DNA of 64,000 nucleotides, from assembly GCF_010470675.1 (NCBI RefSeq), contig NZ_VOIQ01000004.1:209870-273869 (forward strand), read 5' to 3'. Position 1 is the first letter of the stretch. Every line of letters begins with the position of its first letter. The notes under the pieces were generated by a model that was not told the DNA's origin, made no database searches, and worked only from the letters and a program-made list of their open reading frames with translations. The position numbers and the translations under genes are program-made. The DNA is from Desulfovibrio sp. JC010. GTDB lineage: Bacteria; Desulfobacterota; Desulfovibrionia; Desulfovibrionales; Desulfovibrionaceae. This document shows, piece after piece, positions 1-9,301 of the stretch.

Positions 1-22
1 CCCCTCTGGTCGCCGAAGGCAA
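1..22 (-). repeat. Partial copy of the modular intergenic repeat
   Basis: The first bases (CTCTGGTCGCCGAAGGC) resemble the inner end of the repeat family described at 1911-1998, including the degenerate CGCCGAAGGC head that normally reads GCCGCCGGAGGC. It abuts the stop codon of ilvD, the usual position of these elements. The rest of the copy lies outside the window, so this call is tentative. Confidence 0.5.
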
Positions 23-23
23 A

Positions 24-1691
24 TTACTTTTTATAAACAGCACCGGTTGATGCTGAAGTTACGTTCTGGCTGTAGCGTTTGAGGAATGCGGAGGGCATTT
101 CTTTTTCAATGGGCTTGAATGCAGCGCGACGTTTTTCAAGTTCAGCTTCATCGAGCTTCACGTTGATGGAACGTCCGGGGATGTCGATTTCAATTACATC
201 TCCGGTCCGGACCAGCCCGATAGCACCGCCGGAAGCAGCTTCCGGGGAAACGTGGCCGATGGCCGCGCCGCGGGTACCGCCGGAAAAACGTCCGTCAGTG
301 ATCAGGGCCACATCTGCGCCAAGACCCATACCTGCGATAGCGGAGGTGGGGGTCAGCATTTCACGCATACCGGGGCCGCCTTTGGGGCCTTCATAAAGGA
401 TAACCACGGCATCGCCCTTGACGATCTGATTGCCGAGGATCGCTTCTACTGCTTCTTCCTCGGAATTGTAGACCTTTGCGTTGCAGGTGCGTTTCATCAT
501 TTCAGGAGCCACTGCGGACTGCTTAACAACGCAGCCGTCTTCGGCAATGTTACCGAATAGAACCGCGATACCGCCTTCTTTTGAGTAGGGATCGTCAACC
601 GGACGTACTATTTTATGGTCGGTGATTCCGGCGTTTAATTCCTTGAGGTTGTCACCTACAGACTTACCGGTAACTGTCAGCGGGTCAAGTTCGATACGGC
701 CGGATTTGGAAAGTTCGGCCATAACGCCCTGAATGCCGCCTGCTGTGTTCAGGTCTTCAATGTGGTCGGGACCTGCCGGGGAAAGCTTGCACAGATTGGG
801 TGTGTTGCGGCTGATTTCGTCAAATACGGTCAGGTCTAGCTTGAGACCTGCTTCGTTGAAAATGGCGGGCAGGTGCAGCACGGTGTTGGTGGAGCAGCCC
901 AGAGCCATGTCCATGGTTACCGCGTTCTTGAGACTTTTCTCAGTGACGATGTCGCGCGGTTTGATGTCCTTTTCGAGCAGAGTCATGATCTGGGAACCCG
1001 CAGCCTTGGCAAGGCGGGTGCGCTCAGCCATGACAGCGGGAATGGTACCGTTGCCGGGCAGGGCCAGACCGATGGTCTCGGAAAGGCAGTTCATGGAGTT
1101 GGCGGTGAACATGCCGGAACAGGAACCGCAAGTGGGGCAGGCACTCTGCTCAAGTACGGTAAGTTCGTCTTCAGTCATGTTTCCGGTCTTAACCTGACCA
1201 ACACCTTCAAATACGGTGATCAGGTCGACTTTTTTGCCGTCTTTGCGGCCTGCGAGCATGGGACCGCCGCTGATAACGATGGTCGGGATGTTCAACCGCA
1301 GGGCGGCCATGAGCATACCGGGTACGATCTTGTCACAGTTGGGGATGAGCACCAGCGCGTCAAAGGGATGCGCGGTGGCCATGATCTCGATGGAGTCGGC
1401 AATGATCTCACGGCTGGGCAGGGAGTAACGCATGCCCGCGTGGTTCATGGCCAGACCATCACAGACGCCGATGGCCGGGAATTCCATGGGCACACCGCCA
1501 GCCAGACGAACGCCGTCTTTTACCGCACGGGTGATGTTGTGCAGGTGCACGTGGCCGGGAATAATTTCATTGGATGCGTTACATACGCCGATCAGCGGAC
1601 GGTTGACCTCATCCTTGGACATGCCCAGTGCGTAAAGTAGGGAACGGTGCGGGGCCTTCTCCAGCCCTCCAGTCATTTTTTTACTTCTCAT
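24..1691 (-). CDS. ilvD: Dihydroxy-acid dehydratase
   Basis: Full-length IlvD/Edd family protein of 555 residues. It dehydrates 2,3-dihydroxy-3-methylbutanoate and 2,3-dihydroxy-3-methylpentanoate to the 2-keto acids in valine, isoleucine and pantothenate synthesis, in the cytoplasm. Visible family signatures are the CDKIVPGM segment, the [17 protein letters not shown] block carrying Fe-S cluster cysteines, and the C-terminal GRFSGGTRG motif. The ATG is preceded by a good CAGGAGAG ribosome site. No other ilv or leu gene is adjacent, so the gene stands alone between two repeat copies. It could only be confused with Edd, whose length and pathway context differ. Confidence 0.97.
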   Translation of the reverse strand: MRSKKMTGGLEKAPHRSLLYALGMSKDEVNRPLIGVCNASNEIIPGHVHLHNITRAVKDGVRLAGGVPMEFPAIGVCDGLAMNHAGMRYSLPSREIIADSIEIMATAHPFDALVLIPNCDKIVPGMLMAALRLNIPTIVISGGPMLAGRKDGKKVDLITVFEGVGQVKTGNMTEDELTVLEQSACPTCGSCSGMFTANSMNCLSETIGLALPGNGTIPAVMAERTRLAKAAGSQIMTLLEKDIKPRDIVTEKSLKNAVTMDMALGCSTNTVLHLPAIFNEAGLKLDLTVFDEISRNTPNLCKLSPAGPDHIEDLNTAGGIQGVMAELSKSGRIELDPLTVTGKSVGDNLKELNAGITDHKIVRPVDDPYSKEGGIAVLFGNIAEDGCVVKQSAVAPEMMKRTCNAKVYNSEEEAVEAILGNQIVKGDAVVILYEGPKGGPGMREMLTPTSAIAGMGLGADVALITDGRFSGGTRGAAIGHVSPEAASGGAIGLVRTGDVIEIDIPGRSINVKLDEAELEKRRAAFKPIEKEMPSAFLKRYSQNVTSASTGAVYKK

Positions 1692-1714
1692 AGATGATTA
1701 CTCTCCTGATTGGT

Positions 1715-1816
1715 ATGCCTCCGGCGGGTCTCCGACGGCCCTGCCGGGGGCCTCTCCGAGGGCTTAAACCCTTTGAAAAGGGTTTAAGAATCCCAAACTT
1801 TTTTAATAAGCTATCG
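1715..1816 (+). repeat. Modular intergenic repeat, long-stem type A
   Basis: Contains, in order, the ATGCCTCCGGCGG head, a CCCTGCCGGGGGCC G/C hairpin, the type A stem TTAAACCCTTT/AAAGGGTTTAA, the linker GAATCCCAAACTTTTTT and a degraded AAGCT tail. It lies upstream of ilvD and faces another copy at 1911-1998, so together they form an inverted pair that fills most of the 314-base gap between ilvD and ftsX. Confidence 0.85.
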
Positions 1817-1910
1817 CTCTGTGTTGCAGTAGATAGCAGGTTAATATGAAAAATTTCCTTTTATGAGGAATGGCCTTTGGATATTGAAAATGCTCATTTG
1901 AGCTAGGAAA

Positions 1911-1998
1911 CGGCGAAGCCCTGATAAAAAGTTTTAGGAGAGTCCAGAGAACCCTTTTCCAAAAGGGTTCTTTGGTCCCCGAAGGGCCGCCGGAGGCA
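1911..1998 (-). repeat. Modular intergenic repeat behind ftsX
   Basis: Reverse-orientation copy: CGGCGAAGCC tail, AAAAGTTTT linker, a stem of the form AGAACCCTTTT/AAAAGGGTTCT, then GGGCCGCCGGAGGC. It ends seven bases before the ftsX stop codon. The stem mixes features of the two stem types (ACCC as in type A, CCAGAGAA as in type B), which suggests recombination or gradual divergence between subfamilies. Confidence 0.85.
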
Positions 1999-2005
1999 AT
2001 AAAAC

Positions 2006-2893
2006 TTAATTCTTAACAGCCACAAAGCTGCTCAGCATTCCGATCAGGGTGACGGTTCCTGCCAGTATAAGGCATTGTTCCGGGGGCAGGAAGGTCAGTT
2101 TCATGAATAGGGGCGGAAAATTCAGGATATCTGCGAAAAATTGCTGGGCAGCGTATAGGATACCTAGGGCTGTAGAACTTCCGACAAGTCCGAGCAGTGC
2201 CCCTCCGGTGAGGAGCGGAAGGCGGATAAACCATTGTCTGGCGCCAACGAGATAGAGGATTTCTATTTCGTCTTTGCGGGTCATTAGCGAAAGGCGCATG
2301 GTGTTGCCGACAACGAGTGCGACAATGAGTCCGAGGAAGCCGATGATAGGCCAGACTATGGATTGGGTCAGGCTGATCCAGCCCCTTGCAAGGTCAATCT
2401 GCAGGGGATTGTAATGCACCTTGTCCACAAAGGGAAGTGCTTTAAGGTCGTGTAATAAATCAGCGGCCCAGCGTTCATTTTCCACTCCCGGTTCCACTGA
2501 AAAAGAGAGCAATGCGGTGGGAGGCAGGGGATTGCGCGATTCGCCGAGCCATGAAAAATCGTCACTGTCGCTGAGTGCTTCGGAAAGCTGCTTGAGGGCG
2601 TTTTCCGGGGTGAAGGTACGGATATCTTTGAGCCCTTCGATGTTTTTTAGGTCGGCCCATTGTTTTTCATAATCTTCAGCCGGGGTGTTGGCGACCCAGA
2701 AAATCTGGATTTCCACCTGTCCTTTACTTTTGAGCAGTTCCTGATTGACGTTGTGCAGGGTGAGCATGAACAGCCCGGCAAGGATTGAAACCATGGTCAC
2801 GGCCACAAGGGTGAAGATGTTGGCCCACGGGTGCAGCCCCATATCGCGGATACCCCGGCCGATGAGCCTGAAAAAGAGACCTAACATTTGCAC
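2006..2893 (-). CDS. ftsX: Cell division ABC transporter permease-like protein FtsX
   Basis: A 295-residue FtsX-family membrane protein. FtsX pairs with FtsE at the septum and transmits ATP hydrolysis to periplasmic cell-wall hydrolase regulators. The sequence shows a first membrane helix near residues 24-46, a large extracytoplasmic domain up to about residue 170, and three further hydrophobic stretches near 175-200, 225-250 and 265-290, the standard FtsX topology. The start overlaps the end of ftsE by 13 bases, so the two are translationally coupled. The partner hydrolase or EnvC-like factor is not in the window. Confidence 0.93.
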   Translation of the reverse strand: MQMLGLFFRLIGRGIRDMGLHPWANIFTLVAVTMVSILAGLFMLTLHNVNQELLKSKGQVEIQIFWVANTPAEDYEKQWADLKNIEGLKDIRTFTPENALKQLSEALSDSDDFSWLGESRNPLPPTALLSFSVEPGVENERWAADLLHDLKALPFVDKVHYNPLQIDLARGWISLTQSIVWPIIGFLGLIVALVVGNTMRLSLMTRKDEIEILYLVGARQWFIRLPLLTGGALLGLVGSSTALGILYAAQQFFADILNFPPLFMKLTFLPPEQCLILAGTVTLIGMLSSFVAVKN

Positions 2894-3570
2894 AGCTCCG
2901 AGGTCAGGAATTCGGGCGGTTCGCTGAGCTGGCCGTCTTCAAGGTGGATGATCCGTGCATCAGGTACGCAGCGCAGGATTTCCCGGCTGTGTGTGGCCAT
3001 GACAACGGTGGTGCCATGGGTATGAAATTGCTTGAATACGTCCATCAAATGCAGGGAAAGTTCAAAGTCGAGGTTTCCGGTGGGTTCGTCGGCAATGATC
3101 AGTTTGGGATTGACCACCATGGCCCGGGCGATTGCCACCCGCTGCTGTTCGCCGCCGGAAAGGGAGCCGCATTTGGAATAGCTTTTCTTTTCAAGACCGA
3201 GAGCGCGGATGATGGCCCGGACCCTTTTATCAACCACAGATTTCGGCATGCTGCGCACGGTCAGGGCGAGAGATACGTTTTCGTATACCGATCTTTCAGG
3301 CAGAATTTTAAAATCCTGAAAGACCACACCCAGCTTGCGGCGCAACATGGGAATCTGGTTGCGTTTGATATTATGCAGGTCGTACCCGGCAACGGATGCC
3401 TGACCGCGGGTGAGCGGCAGGGCACCGTAAAGAAGTCGCATGAGCGTAGTCTTGCCTGCTCCGGAATGCCCGGTCAGAAAGATGAATTCCCCTTTTTCTA
3501 TATGCAGGGAAATATCTTTTAAAGCCCAGTTGGAGCCGAAGTTGTATGAAAGACGGTTCAGCCGGATCAT
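2881..3570 (-). CDS. ftsE: Cell division ATP-binding protein FtsE
   Basis: A 229-residue ABC ATPase with Walker [10 protein letters not shown] near residues 34-42, the signature [14 protein letters not shown] near 137-150, Walker [13 protein letters not shown] and a switch histidine in MATHSRE. These match FtsE/LolD-type ATPases, and the overlapping ftsX gene identifies it as FtsE. It acts on the cytoplasmic face of the divisome. A small lipoprotein gene lies 20 bases upstream on the same strand and may be co-transcribed. Confidence 0.95.
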   Translation of the reverse strand: MIRLNRLSYNFGSNWALKDISLHIEKGEFIFLTGHSGAGKTTLMRLLYGALPLTRGQASVAGYDLHNIKRNQIPMLRRKLGVVFQDFKILPERSVYENVSLALTVRSMPKSVVDKRVRAIIRALGLEKKSYSKCGSLSGGEQQRVAIARAMVVNPKLIIADEPTGNLDFELSLHLMDVFKQFHTHGTTVVMATHSREILRCVPDARIIHLEDGQLSEPPEFLTSELCKC

Positions 3571-3590
3571 TTAATATACCGTGAAAAGGG

Positions 3591-3944
3591 CTAGAATTTA
3601 ACTTTCATCTTCTGGCCGTCGGAAGTACTGCAACTGCCTGTTCCGCCGCCTTCGAATTCCTCAGCCTGTTTTTTCATTGCGAACTCGCAATTCATGCTGA
3701 CCCCGTCATGGCTGTACAGGGTGACGGTTTTTTCTCCGAAATGCATCTCACCGTTGAAAACGGTTTCATCAGGAAGCTGGGCCTTGACGGAATATGTTTT
3801 CAGCCCGCGCTGCTTGAATGCGGACATTTCCACCGGGCCGAGGGCTTCGCCTTTATCAGATGTAACTTCACCGTTCATCATTACAGGGGCGCAGGCCGCA
3901 AGGCTCAGCAGCAGGATGGTCAAAGCAAAAAATCTGTAGATCAT
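3591..3944 (-). CDS. Small lipoprotein of unknown function
   Basis: Starts at the ATG encoding MIYRFFALTILLLSLAAC, since the in-frame extension upstream is hydrophilic and lacks a ribosome site. The protein is 117 residues with a clear lipoprotein signal peptide (LAAC lipobox, cysteine near residue 18). The mature part is about 100 residues of alternating polar strands with two further cysteines (NCEF and GSCS), likely a disulfide in the periplasm. No family is recognised. It precedes ftsE-ftsX, so a link to the envelope is plausible but unproven. Confidence 0.8.
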   Translation of the reverse strand: MIYRFFALTILLLSLAACAPVMMNGEVTSDKGEALGPVEMSAFKQRGLKTYSVKAQLPDETVFNGEMHFGEKTVTLYSHDGVSMNCEFAMKKQAEEFEGGGTGSCSTSDGQKMKVKF

Positions 3945-4278
3945 ATTATTTAACTCCTCGATTGGGGTTGTAGCAGGGGTGGGACGGTTTTGCAAAAAAC
4001 ATTATCTAAAGCCGCCTTTTGGGGTTGATTTCGGTAAACGGTTAAAAAACAGAGTTGTAAAGTGGGATATCTTCCACAGAGAGATTTACGTTTTTGCTGT
4101 TTTCCATTAAGTTCGCCAGTAGAGCATGGACCTTAGTAACAATCCTGACAACTCTGCGCCCTTTTGGCGCATCTTCAGATTAAGTTTCGTAACTGGTTGA
4201 ATTTCTTGGTTACGGTACATGCTTAAGCATCGTCAATGGCCGTGGATAAACATATAACTCAAGCAGCAGGAAAGGGAT
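3945..4278. other. Divergent promoter region without recognisable genes
   Basis: A 334-base gap between the lipoprotein gene and the aminotransferase, which are transcribed apart. A small perfect hairpin (TGCGCC CTTTT GGCGCA, 4155-4171) is present, and a weak AAAGGG ribosome site precedes the aminotransferase ATG. No consensus promoter boxes could be assigned with confidence. Confidence 0.5.
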
Positions 4279-5454
4279 ATGAAAATTTCTGAAAGACTTA
4301 TGAGGGCAAAGCCGTCGGCAACTCTGGCTGTTAACGCCAAGGCACAGGAACTGCGTGCACAGGGTAAGGAAATCGTAAGCCTCGCGGTTGGCGAACCTGA
4401 CTCCCCCACACCGGAACATGTCTGCGAAGCCATGAAAAAAGCTGTTGATGACGGTTTTCATCGCTACACCGCTGTTCCGGGGCTCCCCGAACTGCGTACA
4501 GCTGTAGCCAACTATTACGGTAAATTTTACGGCGCAAAAGCCGTGGCAGATAATACCATTGTCAGCAACGGCGGTAAGCATTCCCTCTATAACCTGTTCA
4601 TGGCCCTCATTGATCCGGGCGATGAGGTGCTCATTCCTGCTCCTTACTGGGTCAGCTATCCGGCCATGGTTGAGCTGGCCGAAGGTAAGCCGGTGATCGT
4701 ACCCACAACCGCTGAATCCGGTTTTCTGGCCGAGATTAAAGACCTCGAAGCAGCATGCACTCCTAAAACCAAGCTGCTGATCCTGAACACCCCCTCCAAC
4801 CCCACCGGTGGGCACTACCCGCAGGCACAGCTGGATGAAATCGCCAACTGGGCCAAGTCCAAGGGTATTTTCATTGTTTCCGATGAAGTTTATGACCGTC
4901 TGGTTTACAAGCCTGCGGACTATTCCACCCTTGCCAATTTCTGGGAAAAGAACCCTGAAGATGTAGCCATCGTGGGCGCGCTTTCCAAGAGCTTCGCCAT
5001 GACCGGCTGGCGTGTTGGTACCACTCTGGCCCATGCCGATTTGGTTAAGGCTATGTCTAAAATTCAGGGCCAGTCTACTTCAAACGTGAACACCATGGCC
5101 CAGAAGGCCGCACTGGCAGCTTTTGAAGGTCCGTGGGATCTCATTGATGACATGTGCGTAAAGTTTCAGCGCCGTCGTGACCTTGCTTACGATATTATCA
5201 CCTCATGGCCCGGTGTTATCTGCCCCAAACCGGACGGAGCCTTCTATCTCTTCCCGGTTCTGGACGGTTTTTACACTGAAGAAACCCCGGATTCCGCTTC
5301 CATGTGCACCAAGATTCTGGAAGAAGCCGGAGTGGCTCTGGTGCCCGGTTCCGCTTTCGGTGATGACCGCTGTATCCGTTTTTCCTACGCCGTTGACGAC
5401 GAAGTTCTCAAAAATTCACTGGAAAAAATCGGCAAAGTGTTGATGGGAAAATAA
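4279..5454 (+). CDS. aspC: Aspartate aminotransferase, class I (gamma type)
   Basis: A 391-residue PLP-dependent fold-type I aminotransferase. It transfers the amino group between aspartate and 2-oxoglutarate in the cytoplasm. The PLP lysine lies in SLSKSFAMTGWRVG near residue 235. NTPSNPTGG and SDEVYDRL are the family's cofactor-binding signatures, and the N-terminal SERLMRAKPSATLAVNAKA is typical of the thermophile/Bacillus-type enzymes. The gene is followed by pgi about 100 bases downstream on the same strand. Some members also act on prephenate, which cannot be excluded from sequence alone. Confidence 0.92.
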   Translation: MKISERLMRAKPSATLAVNAKAQELRAQGKEIVSLAVGEPDSPTPEHVCEAMKKAVDDGFHRYTAVPGLPELRTAVANYYGKFYGAKAVADNTIVSNGGKHSLYNLFMALIDPGDEVLIPAPYWVSYPAMVELAEGKPVIVPTTAESGFLAEIKDLEAACTPKTKLLILNTPSNPTGGHYPQAQLDEIANWAKSKGIFIVSDEVYDRLVYKPADYSTLANFWEKNPEDVAIVGALSKSFAMTGWRVGTTLAHADLVKAMSKIQGQSTSNVNTMAQKAALAAFEGPWDLIDDMCVKFQRRRDLAYDIITSWPGVICPKPDGAFYLFPVLDGFYTEETPDSASMCTKILEEAGVALVPGSAFGDDRCIRFSYAVDDEVLKNSLEKIGKVLMGK

Positions 5455-5552
5455 AAATTACGTAAAGATAGTCATATTTGATTGATTAAAAAATCATCCT
5501 CTCCCGGTAATCATTGCCGGGAGAGGATGCAACCCATACCAGGAGATCGAAT

Positions 5553-6896
5553 ATGGCTGCCAACATTCTTGATTGGACCGACAGCTGGTACGAAAGACTT
5601 GATTCCGAATCCCATTGCGACAGTGCAGCGGGTATTGCCGCAAGATTCAGCGGAGAAGTTGCCGAAGGTAAACTGCCCTTCTGCTCCATGCCTTTTATGG
5701 CTTCCCTGCTTCACGATCTGGACGGCCTTGAAGATTATGTAAAAAGTTTCGACCACATGCTTCTGCTGGGCATCGGCGGTTCCGCCCTCGGCGCAAGAGC
5801 CCTGCAGAAAGCTTTCTTCCCGCAGCAGGACCAGCCCGGACATGAAGGTCCGTGGCTCTGGATTGCGGACAACGTCTGCGCCAAGACCCTTGACGCCTAT
5901 CTCGAAAAACTTCCCCTTGAAAAAACTCTGGTGGCGGTTGTCTCCAAATCCGGCGGCACAATCGAAACCATCAGCCAGTATTTCCTCGTCCGTGATAAAC
6001 TTAAGCAGGATCTCGGTGACAAATGGAACCGCAATCTCCTTTTCGTAACCGATAAGGAAAAAGGATTTTTGCGCGAGCAGGCCGATGAATTTTCCGTGCG
6101 CACCCTAGAAGTACCGGATTTTCTCGGCGGACGTTATTCCGTGCTGTCCGCCGTAGGGCTGCTTCCGGCCATGTTCATGGGCATTGATTATCGTTCCATG
6201 GTGGAAGGTGCTTCGGCTGTGCTCTCGCCGCTGGCCTCACCCGACCTCAACGGCGACACCCTGAATAACCACCCCGCATTCAAGCTGGCCTGCTGGGCTT
6301 CCGGTCTGATGACTGAAGGTTACAACGAACTTATTTTCTTTTCTTACATCCCGCAATGGGCCTGCTTCGGACAGTGGTTCGCTCAGCTCTGGGCCGAAAG
6401 TCTGGGTAAGGACGGCAAGGGCAGCCAGCCTCTTCCGGCTATCGGGGCCACGGACCAGCATTCCGTAAACCAGATGTTTCTGGACGGCCCGCGCAACAAA
6501 GGCTGCCTGTTTTTGACCTGCCCGTCACTTCCAGATGGTGCTGCTTTCCCGGACGATATCCCGGACAACTTCGCCTATCTTAAAGGTAAAACATTCGGTG
6601 AACTGATCCATGCCGAAGGGCTGGGCACCAAGATGGCACTTTCCGCCAACAAGGTTCCGCTGATTGAAATGCAGATGGGCGATGATTCCGAAGAAGCTGC
6701 CGGACGTTTGATGGGACTCCTCATGGCTGCAACCATCTTCACCGGCTGGCTGATCGAGATTAATCCCATTGACCAGCCTGCTGTTGAGATGGGTAAGCTT
6801 TTAGCAAAAGCCCGCCTCGGTGCAGACGGATTGCAAAAAGAAAAAGACAGTTTGAATTCTTTCCTGAATACTAAGAGAGAAGAGCAGGAATTTTGA
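5553..6896 (+). CDS. pgi: Glucose-6-phosphate isomerase
   Basis: A 447-residue phosphoglucose isomerase interconverting glucose-6-phosphate and fructose-6-phosphate. The start MAANILDW has an AGGAG ribosome site eight bases upstream, and the in-frame upstream extension is not credible. Family signatures include LLLGIGGSALGARAL, the VVSKSGGTIET sugar-isomerase (SIS) motif and the ATDQHSVNQ histidine segment. The length fits the shorter bacterial Pgi class. A strong terminator follows the stop codon. Confidence 0.95.
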   Translation: MAANILDWTDSWYERLDSESHCDSAAGIAARFSGEVAEGKLPFCSMPFMASLLHDLDGLEDYVKSFDHMLLLGIGGSALGARALQKAFFPQQDQPGHEGPWLWIADNVCAKTLDAYLEKLPLEKTLVAVVSKSGGTIETISQYFLVRDKLKQDLGDKWNRNLLFVTDKEKGFLREQADEFSVRTLEVPDFLGGRYSVLSAVGLLPAMFMGIDYRSMVEGASAVLSPLASPDLNGDTLNNHPAFKLACWASGLMTEGYNELIFFSYIPQWACFGQWFAQLWAESLGKDGKGSQPLPAIGATDQHSVNQMFLDGPRNKGCLFLTCPSLPDGAAFPDDIPDNFAYLKGKTFGELIHAEGLGTKMALSANKVPLIEMQMGDDSEEAAGRLMGLLMAATIFTGWLIEINPIDQPAVEMGKLLAKARLGADGLQKEKDSLNSFLNTKREEQEF

Positions 6897-6930
6897 TTCG
6901 TTGCGTTCTTGACGAATTATCAGTTAAACA

Positions 6931-6969
6931 AAAAAATCCGCTCTATCGATTGATAGGGCGGATTTTTTT
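6931..6969 (+). terminator. Rho-independent terminator of pgi
   Basis: The stem AATCCGCTCTATC pairs with GATAGGGCGGATT around a short loop and ends in a run of T residues. It lies 35 bases after the pgi stop. Confidence 0.9.
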
Positions 6970-7114
6970 CTGTGCACTTCTAATCTAAAAAAAGACTTCG
7001 CGACTTAATAAATTGCACAAAAGAATGAAATAGGAGCCGAATTAGTTCAGCTCCCTAGTTTCATTGCAAAATATCAAACCGGGAAAAACAAGACCGCTAA
7101 ATACGGCCCCGGAC

Positions 7115-7408
7115 TTATCCGTTCAGTTCAGCTCTGAACTTACGAGACAGTCTGAAAACAACGACCTTGCGCGCGGGCAGGGTGATCGCTTCGTTGGTCT
7201 GGGGATTGCGGCCCTTACGAGCATTTTTGTCGTAAGCTTCAAATTTACCGAAACCACTGATCAGCATGGCGTGATCTCTTTTCACGGCCTGCTTCATGAT
7301 GTCGAGGATGGATTCAACCAGTTCCTTGATCTCAGCTCTGTTCCGGTCAGTCTTTTCGTAGATGTAGTCAACAACGCTGGCTTTAGTAAGGGTGTTTCCG
7401 GTAGCCAT
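7115..7408 (-). CDS. HU/IHF-family DNA-binding protein
   Basis: A 97-residue nucleoid-associated protein. The family signature GFGKFEAYDKNARKGRNPQT spans about residues 50-70 and includes the beta-arm tip with the RNP motif that kinks DNA. The N-terminal helices match IHF-alpha more than HU (TKASVVDYIYEK, NRAEIKELVE). The ribosome site GGAAAGG precedes the ATG. It acts as a dimer in chromosome architecture and in sigma-54 promoter bending, which fits the several sigma-54 regulators nearby. Whether it works as a homodimer or with a second subunit cannot be told here. Confidence 0.93.
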   Translation of the reverse strand: MATGNTLTKASVVDYIYEKTDRNRAEIKELVESILDIMKQAVKRDHAMLISGFGKFEAYDKNARKGRNPQTNEAITLPARKVVVFRLSRKFRAELNG

Positions 7409-7536
7409 TCCTTTCCTCCGTTGTCCCCGGCCCTGCGGTCAGGGGCGGCGGTTTAAAGTTATCCGTGAGCAGAGTCCACCTTGCGCACGGCGATTAAGGT
7501 AAAAGGCGTTATCGTTCGAGAATAAATTGCTGTAAT

Positions 7537-7959
7537 TTATCCTGTTATCATCTTTTCTATCTTTTGGGCAAGGGCGGATGCTTCATCCATACTTTCATAT
7601 TCGCTCTGACCCCAATGGGCAAAGCCGTCATCCTTAAATCTGGGGATGAGATGAAAGTGGGCATGGAACACAAGCTGCCCTGCCGCTTCATTATTATTCA
7701 TAATCAGGTTCAACCCGTCAGCCCCGGTGGACTTTACAATGGCGTCCCCGGCCAGCTGGGCGGCGGTGATGATCTCCTGCCCGAGTTCAGCTGGCAGATC
7801 CCAGATGTTCTCACAGTGCTGCTTGGGGATAACCAGAGCATGTCCTTTATTGACCGGCCCGATATCCAGAAAACTGAGCACCTTATCTGTTTCATAAATT
7901 TTGAAGCAGGGGATCTCCCCGGCCACAATCTTACAAAAAATACAATCCTGATTGCTCAT
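7537..7959 (-). CDS. HIT-family nucleotide-binding hydrolase
   Basis: A 140-residue histidine-triad protein with the catalytic H-x-H-x-H stretch in LVFHAHFHLIPRF near residues 97-109. The N-terminal CIFCKIVAGEIP is the zinc/nucleotide-binding start typical of Hint-type hydrolases. Members remove the substituent from AMP conjugates such as adenosine phosphoramidates; the in vivo substrate is usually unknown. It lies 128 bases downstream of the HU/IHF gene on the same strand. The first ATG encodes MSNQDCIFC. Confidence 0.94.
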   Translation of the reverse strand: MSNQDCIFCKIVAGEIPCFKIYETDKVLSFLDIGPVNKGHALVIPKQHCENIWDLPAELGQEIITAAQLAGDAIVKSTGADGLNLIMNNNEAAGQLVFHAHFHLIPRFKDDGFAHWGQSEYESMDEASALAQKIEKMITG

Positions 7960-8131
7960 AATAATGCTTCTACTTAAGTTGCATGTTGCGCTAAATAATC
8001 TTAAACCGATCCTGAAAGCTTCAAGAGACAGTTATATTTAGATAAATAACCGACCATTTTTTTTTAATCAAGCTAATTTATTAAACAAAGGCATGATTTG
8101 TCTTATTTTTTCAGCTGAGCAGCCCTGAAAT

Positions 8132-9166
8132 ATGCGCACCACTATTTTCAAACACCCGGAACCGGCACATCCCAAGACACGTATATGGCCGGTTTTTATG
8201 CCTTTTATGGGCTGCCCATCCAAATGCATCTACTGCTCGCAGGATCGGCAGACTGGAGCTGGAACCAAAACATTAAACGAAATATATCAGGATATTGCAC
8301 AAGAAATTCCAGAGTTTTTCTTGAAAAAGGACCGCCCCCCCCTTGAACTTGCCTTTTTCGGCGGCACTTTTACTGCTCTGCCTTTTGAATGGCAGCAACG
8401 TTTTATCAAGCTGGCTGCGGAATTTAAAAAACAGGGTTTTCTGACCAAAGTTCGCTGCTCAACCCGTCCGGACTGCATTGATGCCGATCAGCTTAAAGAA
8501 TTGCGCTCATCAGGGCTCGATATGATCGAACTGGGTATCCAGAGTTTTTCAGCAGAAGTCCTGCGCCGTTCGGCCCGGAATTATTCTCCGCAAACCGCCG
8601 CCAAAGCCTGCGGTACAGTGCGCGACTGCGGCCTTTCGCTGGGAATTCAGCTGCTGCCCGGTTTGCCGGGAACAAAGCGCGGAGATTTTCAGCACGACAT
8701 CAGCCGGACCATCGAACTCTCACCCGACGCCGTACGCATCTATCCCTGCCTGACCGTAAAAGGAACCGGACTGGAAAAACTTTACCGGGCCGGAAAATAC
8801 ACTCCGTGGTCGCTAAGTCGCACTGAAGAGGAGCTGTCCCCGGCCCTGCTCCGTCTATGGATGCACAAAATCCACGTCATCCGCATAGGTGTGGCCCATG
8901 AGGATGGATTCGAAGAAAGTATTGTTGCCGGGCCGCTTCATCCTGCACTGGGCCAGATAATCCGTTCCAAAGCACTCTATTTATATCTGCGCTCCCGCAT
9001 TGCCATGCACGGCTCAACTCCCGAACATTTAGTTGTCCCGCAAAAATATTCCGGCGAACTTTGGGGCCACAAAGCCAGTCTGAAACCGCTTTACGCCAAG
9101 CTCAACATTTCTCCTGCCAAAATCATTTTTGCAGCGGTCGATATTTTCAAGTTTATCTATAAATAA
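8132..9166 (+). CDS. Elp3-like radical SAM protein without acetyltransferase domain
   Basis: A 344-residue radical SAM enzyme. The C-x3-C-x2-C cluster motif is in GCPSKCIYCSQ near residues 28-38, followed by the FFGGTFTALP strand typical of the Elp3/oxygen-independent coproporphyrinogen oxidase branch. The sequence resembles the radical SAM half of Elp3 (COG1243-like), but the C-terminal GNAT acetyltransferase domain is absent and the last 60 residues are an unassigned tail. The substrate is unknown; tRNA or another large substrate is a guess from the family. It is monocistronic on the plus strand. Confidence 0.8.
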   Translation: MRTTIFKHPEPAHPKTRIWPVFMPFMGCPSKCIYCSQDRQTGAGTKTLNEIYQDIAQEIPEFFLKKDRPPLELAFFGGTFTALPFEWQQRFIKLAAEFKKQGFLTKVRCSTRPDCIDADQLKELRSSGLDMIELGIQSFSAEVLRRSARNYSPQTAAKACGTVRDCGLSLGIQLLPGLPGTKRGDFQHDISRTIELSPDAVRIYPCLTVKGTGLEKLYRAGKYTPWSLSRTEEELSPALLRLWMHKIHVIRIGVAHEDGFEESIVAGPLHPALGQIIRSKALYLYLRSRIAMHGSTPEHLVVPQKYSGELWGHKASLKPLYAKLNISPAKIIFAAVDIFKFIYK

Positions 9167-9301
9167 TTGCTGCTATTATTGCTCTTAGGAATAATTACTG
9201 ATAATATGAGCAATGAGTTTCGGTAAAACTTCTTTTCCGAAGCCGCAAAATAAGTCATATTGATAAAAGTATTAATATAGCTGCTAATAAGGAGATACAC
9301 T

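Noticed and set aside
873-1640. Long open frame opposite ilvD
   Set aside because: It lies entirely within ilvD, its translation is low-complexity and unlike known proteins, and it has no ribosome site. Similar antisense frames occur opposite aspC (4210-5034), gap (13964-14986), AOR (24000-25298), sstT (34375-35409) and the helicase (37185-38249).
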